From Solen grandis (Eukaryota; Mollusca; Bivalvia; Adapedonta; Solenidae): DNA of 64,000 bases. The stretch covers positions 54,457,278 to 54,521,277 of the forward strand of contig CM037788.1 of assembly GCA_021229015.1 (NCBI GenBank). The letters are read 5' to 3'. Within the stretch, counting starts at the first letter, position 1; every line of letters begins with the position of its first letter. This document shows, in pieces, positions 1 through 13,748 of the stretch. The notes beneath the pieces were generated by a model that ran no database searches, was not told the DNA's origin, and saw only the letters and a list, made by a program, of their open reading frames with translations. Position numbers and translations under genes: made by a program.

Positions 1-639
1 ATCAAAGTACCAGTTTTGTACATGATGTTCATCCAATTCTTTAGTATACTCTGCTAGATCCCCCTAAATTATTTTTAAAATTCCCAAAATTATAGTTTTG
101 TATCATGATCTAGCTGTAATGCATAATGTCATTATTTTTTGTGTAAAATTAATGATTATTGTATAGCTTTCTGTGACTGGATAGTTATAAAATCGAAAAT
201 TAATACTGAAAAATTTGTATAGTTTGAAATATTTTAAAATGACTGTTATCAAGTTTATTTTTGATGAGTTAATTTAGTCAAACAAATTTTCGCTTGGATG
301 TTTATTTCCCTTTTTAGATTCTTCATTCCTGCATTGACGCTTTGCTCTTTTAGTTGTGTATCGCAAAAAATACAATATCAAATAAAGGTTTGCTTTTTAA
401 AATTGCGGTTTGGAATGTTTGGGTGGGGTATGAAATTTTGGTCAAAGAATATTGCTTTCGCATGTTGAATTATGCATCAAACACAGTTAAAGCTGACGAA
501 GATTGGGCTAATACGCTTTTAAAAAATTGATGGGTTATATATATACCAATCAAAAAGAATTTTCCCTTTTGCCCAAATATTCTGAATTTCATACTGAGGG
601 TTTTTAAATAGATCGAAAATATAAATAACAAAGTAATTC

Positions 640-1890
640 ACAACAAAAAATTCCTGAGTTAGCTCTTTTACAATTTAGTGTTTACTCTCTTTCCCTTTAT
701 TTCGTAAGCAATCAACTTCAAACTTAAGACAATTTTAAAACATAAAGTCTGATTGAGTTCGAATAGGCTTTAATCGTCCCAAATTAGGTCAGGAGTTATG
801 CTCCTTTTAATATTCAAGAAATGCCAGGTTTCACTTTGTTTACACTCTAGCATCTTCTTCTTTTGAGCAATCATCTTCAAACTTTGTGCAATGTTTATGA
901 CCATTATGTTTCAATTGAGTTCGAATATGGCTGCACGTCAATTTTGGCCCGGAGTTAAGCCCTTTATATAAGAAAATGCAAGTTTCACTTTTTACAAATC
1001 AAAATCTTAAATTTTCGAACAATCATCTTCAAACTAATGACATTTTATGACCATAAAAGTCCTCGATTGAGTTGATTAAAGCTGAAAATCGGTTGATTAG
1101 TTAGGAGTTATGCCCCTTTAATATCAAATATGCCAGATTTTCACTTTGTATACCTCTAGCATTCTTATTTTTTTTAGCAAACATCTCAAACTTATGACAT
1201 TGTTAATTACAAAAATTTTAATTGAGTTCAATTGAGATGGGCTGAGATGGGCCAAAGGGTAGGGAAAATGCCCCTTTTAAAAAAGTGCGTTTCCTTTGTT
1301 TTACCTTTACTACTCTTTTTTTAAAAACAATCATTTTTAAACTTTAAGAAAAATTTAGACCATAATCTCGAATCGGGTTCTTTAAACTAAAGGCTAGTTA
1401 AATTTTAGGAGTTATCCCCTTTCCAAAAAAAACCCTATTTCACTTTGCCTTTTTGAGCATTCATTTTTCAAGGGCCCATTTTGGCCTTCTTTTTTTTTAA
1501 CCTTTCTTAAATTTTTTTTTTGCATGTATTTTCAACTCAAACTGTCTACCAATTTGCTCAATTAAGTTGACCCTTTTAAAGAAGAGAATCATGGGGGATC
1601 GTTTATTTTTCCTAATATACTCTGATAGAACAAAAAATCTTAGGTTAGAATAATTTGGGTTTTTTTCACTAAAATAACATCATTGTTCATAAAAAATTTA
1701 TTTAAGCATTTTTGATCCCTAAAAATTGAGATTTTTAAATAATTACAACGTAAAAATTCTTTGTACAACTTACCTGAAACTTAATCTATTACTGCGGGGA
1801 GGAAAAAAAAATCAAATGACTTTTTAGTTTTCAAAAACTAAGTACTGGGGTGAGCGACAAGGCCATATCGCCCTTTTTTCCTATATGAGC
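640..1890 (-). mobile_element. Distorted mirror copy of the tandem-array element at 40724-42090
   Basis: Five repeats of a 150-170 bp unit carry the recurring motifs for 'AGCAATCATCTTCAAACTT' and 'TTAGGTCAGGAGTTATGCCCC'. The outer end near 1851-1890 keeps the gcgacaaggccatatcgccc type terminus. The right arm appears to hold about four units, so unit number differs between arms. The end near 655 is also shorter than its partner at 42050-42090. Confidence 0.7.
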
Positions 1891-3329
1891 GGGTTTGACT
1901 CAATTTTGGCCCACACACATTTTTTGTTTAAAATTGAACTTTACCGGGATAACATTGTTCATGACCCATGACCTTTTATGTTTTTTTACCTTAAACTGTC
2001 CACTTGATCTAACGAAATTTTGGGTAAATAAAATATATGACCTAGAAAAAAAAAATTATAATATTATTTTAATAATGTACTTATAATTACTTCCCCTTTC
2101 GACTTTTTTCTGCCTTTTCATTTTGTTCAAAAAATTTTTTTTCTACACTTTTTGATAGTATAAAAGGTCTTATCACTTTAAGCAACCTGTTATAAATCCA
2201 TGACAACGCTCTGGGTTATATAAAAATTTTATAAAAACACGTTTCCTTTTTCATGTTTCTGCTGAATGTAACTTTGTTTTTTAATGCAATCTTCAGAAAT
2301 GGGGAAAAATAAGAAAAAAATGTTTTCTATCGCTTGTTGTTTTTTAATTAAGAAAAACATTAATTCCCTTTAGCTAAGCGAAATAGCTGGTCTTATTTTC
2401 GTAAGATTTTCTTAATTATGGAAACCTTTGGGGCATACCCGATTTAGAAACCTATCAATACTTCATTTTTGTCACATAACTGGGGAAACTAAAACAAATT
2501 AAATACAAAAGAATACCACAGGGGTTAGGGGTGCCCTTTTGGTTTTTAGGGATTCTATACGAACTGCTCACACACCCCAAAGATCCAAGGCCTAGTCTTG
2601 TGCATTCTCTCAAATAAATATTGGAATTTTAAAATTTTCCACACAAAATATTTTCTAAAACAAAAGAAACCCAAACAAACACGGACTACTCACTGCCTAG
2701 GACACCACAAATCCAGCCCGACCAAATAATACAACAAGCAATTAGCCAAATACAAAATTATTTTTGAAAAATAAACAAAAAAAATCCAATTTAGCATTCC
2801 CCCCGTTTTGGCACGTTTGGGACGGTTCCTATTCCCATCGTGTTAGTCCTTTGACTAACGGGACCCCAAAATCGTCGATGGGGGCAACCCTTGACGCAAC
2901 CGCAGAAAAAAACACTTTTCATAAACTTTTAAAATAGCCCCAAAGGGCACAAGAAAAAGGGGAAAAAAAAAAAAAGGGGCCAACTTTTTAAAGCTCAAAT
3001 AAAAAAAATTTTAAAATTTTTTTCATATATCCCCAAAAAAAAAGGCCCCCCAAAAAAAATTTTCTTTACTTAAAAGCCCCACAGATCTTTTAAAATTCAA
3101 AATGCCAAAAAAGGCTTCAATAAATGCCATAAAAGGTTTAAAAAACAATGTTTTTTGCTGTCGCAAAAAGGGGTCACAGCCGCCAGTCGACCAAGGGGGG
3201 CCACCCCCAAAAATTTGGGGAAAAAGGGGCCCCTTTTTGGGGAAGCAAATCACACCCCCCCCCCCCACAAAACACACACACACAGCAGAGGGGAAGCCCT
3301 TTTTTTAAAGGGAACCCCCAAACATCATG

Positions 3330-4200
3330 AAAACGCCAAAAATCCCCCTTCCCCAGGAAAGGGGTCTCTTAAAAAAAATTTAAAATTTGCCAAAAAATGA
3401 CTGAAACTCCTTTTGGGGGGAATATTTTGCGAGTAAAGATACAAAAAAACCCTTTTCCCAAAAATTTTTCCCCCCATTTTTTGCAAAGGAAAATTTTGAA
3501 ACCCCTTTTTAAAACCCAATCTACCTCAATACATAATAACACTAATCTATAAATAAAAAATGGACTTTCCCCGGGGGATCCCCACCTTTAACAAACGACA
3601 CCCTCCCTCAAATTTGTGGGACAAGAAGGGGGAAAAAGTCCATGCGCTCCCCCAAAAAAAAAAGCACTAACCAAAAGAACAAGAGTAAATTTTCCTTACA
3701 ATTTTTAACCACCATCAAAAAATTTTAAAAATTTTTTTTAAAAAGGGCACATGACACCTTACATCTCATAGGGAAAAATTTGGGGAAAAAAAAAATTACC
3801 ACCCACCCCTTTTTTTTCCCCCAAAACAAAAAATTTAAAAGGGGGGACAAAAAGAAACAAAGTTTTTTTTGCACCATTACCAAATTTTAAAAACATATCT
3901 GCCACATTGTGAAAATTTTTAAACCCAACCGACCAAAAAAACCCCCTAAAACCCCTCAATTTACACAAAACCCTTTTTGGAGTGATAAATAATTAAATTT
4001 AAATTTTGGCAACCTTTAATTTTTGGGAAACCCAAAAAAAAGGAAAATTTTAAAAATTTTTAAAAAGGGGGGGCCCTTGAAATGGGCCAAAAAACCAACC
4101 CCAAAATTTACTTTCCCTTTTTTTTTTTTGTTTTTTTTTTTTTTTCGTTCAAAAACCCCGGGGTTGAGCCGACGGACTTGAGATTACCTTTTTACACAAT
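3330..4200 (-). pseudogene. Distorted mirror copy of the DIRS-like RT relic
   Basis: This is the inverted copy of 38345-39225; anchors such as gccacattgtgaaaa at 3900 and gacggacttgagatta at 4174 match. The base sequence is too corrupted to give a frame, so the relic should be studied at 38345-39225. Confidence 0.7.
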
Positions 4201-5439
4201 CCCTCCTAAAAAAAAAAATGAAAACCCTTTTTAAAACCAGGGTTGGGGGCAATTTTAAACGAAATTTTAAAAAGGTTAAATTTTTAAAGCCAAACCCCTT
4301 TTTTTTGGGGTGCAGAAAAAAAAAAAGGGGAAATTAAAACTAAATTTTTAAAAACAGGGAAAATAATTTTTTATTTATTTACATCTGCAAAATTTTAAAA
4401 AAAAATTTAAAGGAATATTGGGGTTTTTTGATTATCCCCTCAAACCATTAATTTTCATAATTTTTCTGCAGACATAAATAATTTTAAAAACAAAAAAAAA
4501 AAAGGGACAAATAAATTATTTTCTTTTACCCTTTACATCCTTCCCGGTAAAGAAAAAAAAACCATCCTTTAAAATTTTAAAAAAAGTTCAAAAAACAAAT
4601 TTTACCCTACAAGAAAAAAAAATGAACCCAAAAGAGTTTATTTTACTTGGGAATAAAAAAGGGCCATTTTTTAAAAAAAAAAATTTCTAATTTTGACCCC
4701 AAGCGACAAGACACCCTTTAGTCAATAGACTCAAAAAAAAAATATTTAAAAAAAAAAAGTTTCAAAAACGGGTTCATTTAAAAATTTTGCCCCTTCCCTT
4801 TCTACTGGTTTTACCTTATAACCGAAACCCCCCATCACGGACCCTATTTAAAAAAACGACCTTTTTTTAAAAAAAATAAGAATAATAAATAAAAAAACAG
4901 AAAAAAAAATTAAAAATTTTAAACCCCCAAAAAAAAAATAAAAAAAAAAGAGGGGGGGCCCCCGTCGTTTACCTAAAAAGAATTTCCCTTTTAAAAAAAT
5001 GATACAAAAAAAATTATCTATGGTTTTTTTTTAAAATTTTACAAGTACCAAAAAATTTTAAACCCCACCTAAATTTTCACTCAAAATTTAATTTAAAAGC
5101 AGTCATCATTCATCAATTTAATTTGAGGGACCCAAAAAAAAGGGGACCTACAAATTTTTTCACAAATTTTTCTAAACTTTTCCCCGGGACCTTTCTTTTT
5201 GACCCCAAAAAGGCCAATTTTTAATTCCCCGAATTTGATGAAACAAACATTTTGAATATTTAAAAGGGGGGAAACAAAAAAGTTACGGGAAATCCCCAAA
5301 ATCAACTTTGGGGAAAAAAAATTTGAGGGGGTTTAGAAAAAATATATTTAAACTTTTAAAAGGGAAAAAGGAACAAAAAAATTTTATTAAAATTTTAAAC
5401 CCTTTGGACAAAGCAATGCAGCATTAATCAATGTATATA

Positions 5440-5770
5440 CAAGTTGCATGAGTCAACATTCATTTCTTTAAAAACAAAATTTGAAACAGAAACCTGAATT
5501 TTTTTTAAAATTCAAAAAAGGGTCAAACTTTTAACTGCCCGAAATGACCAAACAAGGGGACGACTTTATAAACTAAATTTACTGGGAAAAACCCTTTAAG
5601 AATTAAATTTTGCCAAAACTCTCGATTTAAAATTTTTTTTTTTTTGGGGCTATTTTTGGGGGCCCCCGAAAAAAAAAAAAAAAATCTAATATAACCAAAA
5701 ACCTTTTCAAATTTTTTTTAACCTTTTAACTTTTGGGGGTATAAAATCAGGGGCGCAAAAAAAAAAACCC
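5440..5770. repeat. Mirror of the 36760-37070 dispersed repeat
   Basis: This stretch pairs with 36760-37070 and is related to the duplicated unit at 54500-55850. Shared landmarks include 'actgggaaa' followed by an oligo-A/T tract and a 'ggagctattt'-like motif. It ends where the left-only insertion begins. Confidence 0.6.
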
Positions 5771-5779
5771 CCCAAACCC

Positions 5780-6200
5780 CTTTTAAAAAAATATTATTAA
5801 AAAGAAATAAAGTTTTTAATTTAAAAAATAAAACACCCCTTTTGGCCTGGCCCAAAGAAAACAAAAAGTTTCAAAAACTTTTAAATTGGGGGGAGATAAA
5901 ACCTGGTTCAGGGAAATGAAACCCTTTTTTTTTTTTTCAAACAAAAACATTTTTAAAATTTTTAAAAAAAAACGGGGGATTTACTTTAGTAACACAACTT
6001 TTTTGTTAACAAAAACACTAAACTTGGGCCTATCGTGTTTTATGTTTCCCTGAAATTTGGATTTAAAACACAAAATAAAAAAAGTGCCCCCAAAAAAAAA
6101 TCGTTTTTCCCTTTTCCTACAGCAAAAACCCCCCAAACACCCACCAAAAACCCCACCCCCCCACCCCCCCCCACAATTCAACCCTAAAGACACATTTTAA
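5780..6200. repeat. CA-rich dispersed repeat
   Basis: It contains 'ttggcctggccc', 'gataaaacctggttc', 'ttttcctacagcaaa' and a degenerate CA tract. These occur in the same order as in the reverse complement of 25440-25890 and in 19010-19400. The 13749-13990 stretch (mirror 30735-30970) is a more diverged relative. Confidence 0.6.
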
Positions 6201-6217
6201 CTTTTATTTTTTTTCCC

Positions 6218-7826
6218 TGAGCACCCGTGCTCAGGTGAGCCCTTTTTTTATCGCCTTTTTTCCTCGCCGTGGTGCGGCTTGCTTTCCTGCGCCCTCGTCA
6301 ACAATTTGCTTTAAAAAAACATCTCCCCAGAACCCAAAAAAATTTTGACCAAAATTCAAAGGGAAACACCCCTTTTTTTGCCCCCACAAAGTTGTAAAAA
6401 TTTTAGATTGGTTAAAAAATAGGGCACAGGCTAAAAAAAAAATCTTAAAAATGCAAATTTGAAAAACTTTTTCTGCCCAAAAATGCAAGGGGCCCCCAAA
6501 CTTTGTATTTGGTATGTACAACATCTTTTGGGGGCCCCCACCAAAATTGAAAAAAAACCCCACGGGAAAATTTTTTCCCCCCCCGGGGCACTTGTTTTTT
6601 TTTAGATTTATATGGAAAATCTTTAAAAAAAACTTCTTCTATGAAAACCCTTAGGGGCCCCAGCTTTTTTTATTTTTGGGATTAGCATCAACTAATGGTT
6701 TTTAAACCCCAAAAATTTTTCAAAACCCCCGCCCCCGGGTTTGGTAAATTTCCCCCCCCACCAGGGGGGGCCCCTTTTTTTACAAAGAGTTAATGGGGAA
6801 AAAAATTTAAAAAAAAATTTTTCTAAAAACCCTAAAGGGGCCCAGAGATTAATATTTTTGGGGGTCCCCAAACTTTTGGTTCCAAAAAAGATTGTACCAA
6901 AACATGAAACCCCCCGGGGATAAAGCCCCCGCACCAGGGCACTTTTTTTTACATAGAGTTTTTATGGGAAAAAACTTTAAAAAAACCCCTTTTTCTTTGA
7001 TTCCCTTAGGCCTAGAGCTTAGGGTATTTGGTAAGTCATCATCTAATGGTTCATTTCCAAAATTGTTCAAATCTACCCTATAGGGGATAAATTTCCCCCC
7101 GCACCAGGGGGCACCCGTTTTTAAAATAGATTATATAGGAAAAACTTTAAAAAAACTTCTTCTATGAAACCTAAGGCCTAGAGCTTAGATATTTCATATG
7201 TAGCATCATCTAATGGTTTTAATTTCCAAGATTGTTCAAAACATAGCCCCCCCCCCCCAAAAAGGGGGGGAAAATGCCCCTGGGAATGGGGGACTTTTAA
7301 ATTTCAAAATTTTATAGGAAAATCTTTTAAAAAACTTCTTCTATGAATCCCCAAAAAGGGCCCAGAGATTAGATATTTTATGTAGCATCATCTAATGGTT
7401 CCTTTTCCAAGATTGTTCAAATAAAGACTCTATGGTGATAAATGCCCCCCCCACCAGGGGCACTTTTTTTTCATAGAGTTATATTGGAAAAACTTTAAAA
7501 AAAAACTTTTACCATGAAACCCCTAAGGCCTAAAGTTAGATTTTTGGTATGGTAGCATCATCTAATGGTTCATTTTCAAGATTTTCAAAATGGTGGCCCT
7601 TTGGGGATAAAAAACCCCGGGGACTAAGTCTTCTCCTCTGAAACCATAAGGCCCATGCTTTTATATTTTTTGGGGTGTAGTATTGTCCCGGGCTAAAATG
7701 TTTTAAAAATTTAGTTAAAATCAAAAAATTCCCTTTTCTGTTTTTAAAAACCCCCTTTTAATCAGTTGTGCAAAAGGGACTTTAGGGGAGCGTTTTTAGG
7801 GCCCTAAATTTGCCCTTTTTTTTAAT
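6218..7826 (-). mobile_element. Tandem-array transposon, minus orientation
   Basis: One end has the hairpin-like ctgagcacccgtgctcaggtgagc at 6218-6242. The other end (7779-7826, with ggagcg..agggccctaaa) resembles the 'gtgagcga..agggccctcttgtt' terminus seen at 37550-37586. Between them, units of about 150 bp repeat the motifs 'cttcttctatgaaa', 'gcctagagcttagatat' and 'tagcatcatctaatggtt'. No coding frame is visible. The bases are distorted, so unit boundaries are approximate. Confidence 0.65.
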
Positions 7827-7924
7827 TTGGATTATTTTAAAATATAAGTGAAATTTTGACCACACACTTTGGAAAAAAACCCTAACCAAAATTTTTAAAG
7901 ATCGTAAAGTTATATCAAAATAAA

Positions 7925-8660
7925 TTTGATACAAAACCCCCCCCAAAAATTAAAAAAGGGACGATGTTTCAAATTTTCAAAATTAAAATATTAAATAATT
8001 CTTATTTCAGAGGAAACAAAACCAAGCCAAAAACCTTTAAAAAACTGTTTTAAAGTAATCATCATCCCGGAAAGGAAATTCAATATTACTTTCGAAAGAA
8101 ACAGGTTTTTGCTTTGTGATGAGGGGCATTCTCCCCAAAAACGAGTCGGTGTATATCTAATCTACACAAAAGTGACAAATACAAATGGCAGTACTGAAAA
8201 GCGTTTGGGGAAAAATCAAAGGAAAACAATGCAGTTTGAAAGTTTTTACGAAAGAGAGTGAAACTGTTTTGATAATTCGCAAGATTTTAAAAGCAGCACA
8301 ATAAATACATGGCTGAAAGAAAAAAGTATTTGAGAAAAAAAACTCCCAAATCAAAAAAAAAAATTTAAAAATTAGTTTTCAAAGGGAAAAAAAAAAACTG
8401 AATGATAAAATGGACAAAGAAGATAAAACATACTTAGCATTTTTAACTTACGGAAATACAGCCGGAAAACTTTTTTTTGGGAATGGGGAAACAGAATTCC
8501 CTGCATCGCTAAAAAAACATGGGAAAAAAACAAAATTCTACTTTAACAGTCCACGAAGAGTTTAAGGGATGAGGCCCAAAAAAAATAAATGAATCCATAC
8601 CCGGAATTTTTGGGAAAATCTTTTGGGTTGAAAAGTGGGGGAAAAAAGGGAAAAAAGTTG
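7925..8660 (+). pseudogene. Distorted mirror of the B-box gene fragment
   Basis: This is the inverted copy of 36005-36720. The acceptor-side tract 'ttatttcagagg', the 'aatcatcatcccggaaagg' zinc-finger segment and the 'aatgataaaatggacaaag' coiled-coil segment can be recognised, but frames are destroyed. It is the same fragment as 36005-36720 on the other arm, not an extra gene copy. Confidence 0.75.
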
Positions 8661-11319
8661 TAATCATAAAGAAGAATGTAATCATTTTCAATCTTACTGA
8701 AAATTTTTTTATAGCCACATTTTTTTGGGAAAAAGGGTTCGATTAGGGCTAATATTGGTAAAAATTGGTCAGGATTTTATCCCTTTTTTTTAATATTAAG
8801 AATCAAGTTTTCACTTTTTTTTTCAGTGAAGCATTTTCATTTCTTAAGAAATTTATCTTCAAACTTTATAAAAATTCATATTAAAAATTTCTTTTGGCCA
8901 ATTGGATTTTTTAGCTGATGGGGGCCCCCAAATGGGGCCAGTTTTTATTCCCTTTTTAAAAAAATTTAAAAATGCCCAATTTAACTTTTTTACATTTTTG
9001 CATTTTTATTTCTTAAGAAACCTTTTTGGAAGTTTTTTTGGGCAATTTTTATAGCCAAAACCCTTTTCAGTCAATTTCGTTTTTAAATTTTTGCCCAAAG
9101 GGGTTTCTTTTTTGGGTTTTGGGGAAAATTATTAGCCCCCAGGGATTAGTATTTAGTACAACTTTGCAAAAATTTCAATAACTTTACAGAAAATGAAGGA
9201 AATTTTTTTCTCGGGTTAACGTCTCGGTGAATTTTTGGGCCCCTTTTAATGATGAAGTTTTTAAAAATACTCCCGGGTTAAACGTGAACCCAACCCAAAG
9301 AAACGCATTCCCAAATATTCAAAAAAATGACAATTTGAATTCTAGCTGTGCTTATATGTAAATAAACAACGGCGAAGCGCAACAATTTTCAGGTTTTATA
9401 TATGAGAAAAATAATTTTTCATGGGGAATAAAAAGCGCAAAAAAAAAATGTTTCTTTTCCTGAGGGGTTTTTTAAATTTTTTAAAAAATTTTATAAGAAA
9501 AAACTCGTAAGTTCATTCTGGGAATTTAAAATTTTTAAAATTTAGTCTAAACTGTAAACAAAAGAACGAATAAAGCTATACAAGAAAAAACTGTTTTTGC
9601 TAATCTTTTCTGAAAAAAAAGCACGAATATAAAACATGTTAAAGTAATTTAAATTAAGAAACAAAAATAAAGTTTTTTAGTTGCTCCCCTTAAAAAAGGG
9701 CATGAAATTCATTACTGAAAAGTTCGGTTTTTAACCCCGGGAATTTTTTAAAAGTTTCAACCCTTTTTTATGTGTTTAAGTGCGCGTGGGTGTTCAACAC
9801 TAAGTTTTGCCAAGTTCAATGACACGCCTTTTCTTATTCAAAAAAAGCTACTTCAAAAAAATAAATGTTATTTTTAAAAGCAATAATGAATCAGTACATT
9901 TTCATACAATTGGTTGTTATCAGAGCTTGGTTTTTAAACAAAAAAAAAACGACTTTAATACTTATAAAATTTTCACAGCTTAGAAAAAATTTTCCCCCAA
10001 AATTTGGGTTTTTAAATGAAATTGTTACTGTCGCCCCCCGTTAGCATATCCCCCTGAAAGATTCGGTATTGTAACATGTGTACACTGAATAAACCCCCGT
10101 GCCCCAGCTATCAGACAGGGGGGAACAAACAAAGTCGTTTTTAACTTTTTTAGATCGTCTTTGTGCTTGTTAAAACAAAAAAAACAAGCATAACAGTTTT
10201 ACCCAAAAATTTTTTTTCCTGCTCAATTCAAAGTGGGGCCAAAAATCTTTGCTTTGGGCGTAAATAGCTGGGGCAAAAATTTTTTAAATGTGTTTCGATG
10301 TTTTTCACCTTAAAACAGATTTAAAAAAATTTACATTTTTTTTTCAAGTAGGGAGTTTTTTTTTTCACCCATGAACACCTTAGCTCTTTTAAAATTTTTT
10401 AATATGCAGTTTTCTAAAGTCTTTCCCTGTTATTGATTATTGCGCACGATCTATTTAAATAAAAATTTAAAATTTTCATTAAGAGTGTTTATGATTAAAA
10501 AAGAGCACATAAGCTTCATCCCAATGTCGAAGACTTTAGCGGGTTTAAAAAAATTTAAAACTTTCAAATAAATTTAATTTATACAAAAATTTTTTGAACG
10601 CGAAGATTTTTTTATGATATTTTTTTAAAGGGGAAAGGCAACTAGTTAAATTTTTTTTGGGGCAGATTGTATTGTGAAGAAAAAGGAAACGGGGGTTTAA
10701 TAACACCATCTTATGAAATAAGGATCGAGACCATCTTTTAAAATTTTCTTTTCAATGAAATTTTATTATATTAAAACCCCCGGGAAATCTGACTTTTTTT
10801 TTTATATAAAAGGGGGCCCAATAACCCCTGACCTAATTGGCCGGTATCACCCAAAATAAATTTTTGCCCAAAAGGGGAAAGGGCACAAAACATTGTCATA
10901 AATTTTTAAGATGATCGCTTGAGAAATGAAGATCCCAAAAAAAGGTTGCAAAAAAAAGGGGAAAATTCCAAAACCCCCAAACTTTTTTAAAAAATTTAAA
11001 AGGGGGTTTTTAAAAAAAATCCTTGAACCTTTTAATTTTTTTAAAAAAAGGGATATCCCACCCAAAAATTCGAAACCCTTTTGGGGCCCAGGGGTTAGGT
11101 AATAATCACGCTAAAGTTTAAAAAATAAATTGCTTAAAAAATGGAGATGTAGAGTGCAAAAAAATTTAAAAGGACAAAGGGGAGGGGACATTAATCGATC
11201 CTTAAGCCCATCCGAGCACTTGTGCTCAGGTAAAATTTTAAAATTTGAAAAAACCCCGTCGTTTTAAAGGGAAAGGGGGGCAAATTTTTGATTTTTTTAA
11301 ATATCGGGAATATTGTTCA

Positions 11320-12700
11320 GTTTCACATACCCCCTTCGTTGGGGTCCCAAAAGACGAAATTAAAAAAAAAATCTGGCTTGTTATCAAAAGGAAACCGAGA
11401 AAATTTTTTCCCCAATACAGGGGGAAACGAAGTTTGGAAAAAGATGGGTTTTACTTTATTCGAGTTAGGGGCACTTTTTTTTTTAAACCTTTTTTAATCA
11501 ATTAAAGGGGCCCTAACAATCTGGTTTATTATTTAAAAGGTTTCCGAATATTGTACCAATATACTTTGGGGGCCAAAGTTTGGTAAAAATTTTTTTAAAG
11601 TTTTTTTAAAGTAAAAGAGCGGACATCAGGGGACGCCGCCCGCCGCAATGAATCCTACTGTGTCCTGTTTTTAAAATTCCCGGAGTTATGGCCCTTAAAT
11701 TTGATTAAAAGGGAAAAAAATTAACCGTGTCCACCTCTAAACAAGCAAACGGGAACCGTTTTTAACCAAACTTGATTACAATGTAAAAAGGGAACAAAAT
11801 CCCTGTTCATTTTGATAATCAACAAACTGCCCCTAAGACCCCCGAAGTTATCGCCCTTTGAATTGATAAAAAAGGTAAAAAACAACAGTCCCCGTACCCA
11901 ACTTGAACAAACGTGAAAAATCTTTACCAAACTTGGTCACTTTTATAAGGACAAAATTTTCCCCGGGGCCCAAATTCGATACGAAGCTTAAATTTTCCCC
12001 CAGACCGCAGGGGTTAGGGCCCTTAATAAAAATTTGGGCTAAATTAACAGTGCCCGCTTTTAAAACCCCAAACAAACTAAATCGATCTTTGCCAAACTGG
12101 ATCACAATATGTTGGTTTCCACAAAAATCTCGGCTAAGTTCAAAAAAATAGCCCCAATTCCCAGAACCCCGGGCGTTATGGACGCTCTCCAACAAAACAA
12201 ATATGAAGGGGATTTTTCCCAAACGGGGGCACAATGTTATGGGGCACATATCTCGCCCAAAGGTTCGGACAACCAGTAAAAAAAGTCCAAGACTCAAGGG
12301 AGTAATGGTCCTTGAATTATGAAAAAAATCTGAATGAGTTTACTTTTACAAACATGAATCGATTTTGGGCCCAAAAACTTGGTCACAGTGGATTGGGGAC
12401 AAAAACTAAACCAGTCGGGGATAACCAGCCAAAATATCTGGAACACTCTAAAATTTTGGACCTTCAACTGATTGAATTTGCAAACATTAACGGGTCTGCT
12501 CTCAAACACTGACAATCGTGAACCGTATTTAAAACCAAATTTTGTCACAACGTGTATTGACACATTGTTTCAATCGAGTTTTAAAAAAAAGTCAGAATAT
12601 TCCAGACACTCCAAAGGCACACCCCTTTTAAAATGATAAAATTTCAGGACGGGTTTTTAAATTTTCGATATCCAGCGCTCACTTATTCAAAATTTTCCCT
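11320..12700. repeat. Distorted mirror of the 160-bp tandem array
   Basis: This pairs with 32040-33330. The frames of 80-150 codons seen here arise from the repeat (period about 160 bp) and have no protein character. Confidence 0.75.
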
Positions 12701-12990
12701 TTACACTTCTTGTAAGTGTTCAATTTTATGTACTCAAATGATTCATAAGCATATCTATTTTTATTCAATGAGTTCATAAACATAATAATATTAAAACCCC
12801 CCCCCCCCAAAAAAAAAAAACAAAAAAAAAAAAAAAACCCGAAAGAAACACCTTCACGAAAATAAATAACATCGAAACCCCTATTGAACTGTGTAAAAAA
12901 TTTTTAATTATCTTTTGCCCGGCAGTTTATCCATTGGGGGGTTTTAAATAAGATTAACATTTTTTTTGGTGCTAAAGGTTTTTCTTCCGT

Positions 12991-13330
12991 CCCCTTTGGG
13001 CCGTGGGAAGAGCGTCCGACCCGGAATCGGGAGGTCGTGGGTTTTTTATCCCAGACCACACATACCAAAGTCGTAACAACTGGTACGGTAAAAGCACCAC
13101 CAAAAGGTACTTTTATAATATAGTAATAATATAAGGTATAATAGCACCCTTGCTTGTTTAGTTCCAGGAAATGGTTGCCCCGGTGTCAGGATAATGGACG
13201 GGTGTGGTATCACGACACAGGGCTACGGCTTTATACAAAAGTTTGGGAAAAATCAAGTCAAAAAGGGGACATTGTCTCCAAATGACGAAAATACTGTCGT
13301 GGGAAAGTTAAACCCAGTAAACAAACAAGC
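12991..13330 (+). mobile_element. tRNA-derived SINE (mirror of 31366-31710)
   Basis: The order is a damaged tRNA-like head with 'agagcgtccgacccggaatc', a body and a 3' tail 'cccagtaaacaaacaag'. It is the left-arm copy of the SINE at 31366-31710. Confidence 0.75.
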
Positions 13331-13748
13331 AAAAGTTATTCTACAGACAAAACACTGTAGTCCCTAATACCTTGATTTACCTTTGAAAGATAATGGATTT
13401 TTCCAATAATGGTTTTTGTTTTTTTGCAAATAAATATGCTGTGCAAAATTTTTTTTATTATCAAGATCAACGGTGTATAATTTTTAAAGTTTCCCAAACA
13501 ACACCTTTTAAATTTTTTCTGTTTAATAATTTCAATACATGTTTACATCGGAAACCCCGTGCATCTCGGGCTCAGTAGTTAAACTTGCATTGACTTTGGG
13601 AAAATTTTTTTCCCCCCGGAAATTTTCAAGAGAAAGGGCCATACAATATATCTATATACAATTAAAAAGAACTAAAAACCCCACAAAAAATTTTTTTGAA
13701 CCCATTTTCCCAAAAACCCCCTGCAAAATTTTGTCCGGGCAAAAAGGG

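Larger units (their letters stand above)
5780..7865. mobile_element. 2.1 kb insertion present only in the left arm
   Basis: Left-arm bases just before 5780 match right-arm 36800-36810, and bases after 7865 (gatcgtaaagttatat) match 36720-36780, so about 2.1 kb in between has no partner. It consists of a CA-rich dispersed repeat (about 5780-6200) followed by a tandem-array element (6218-7826). Removing it makes the two arms almost equal in length. This suggests the arms are two haplotypes with a presence/absence insertion. Confidence 0.75.
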
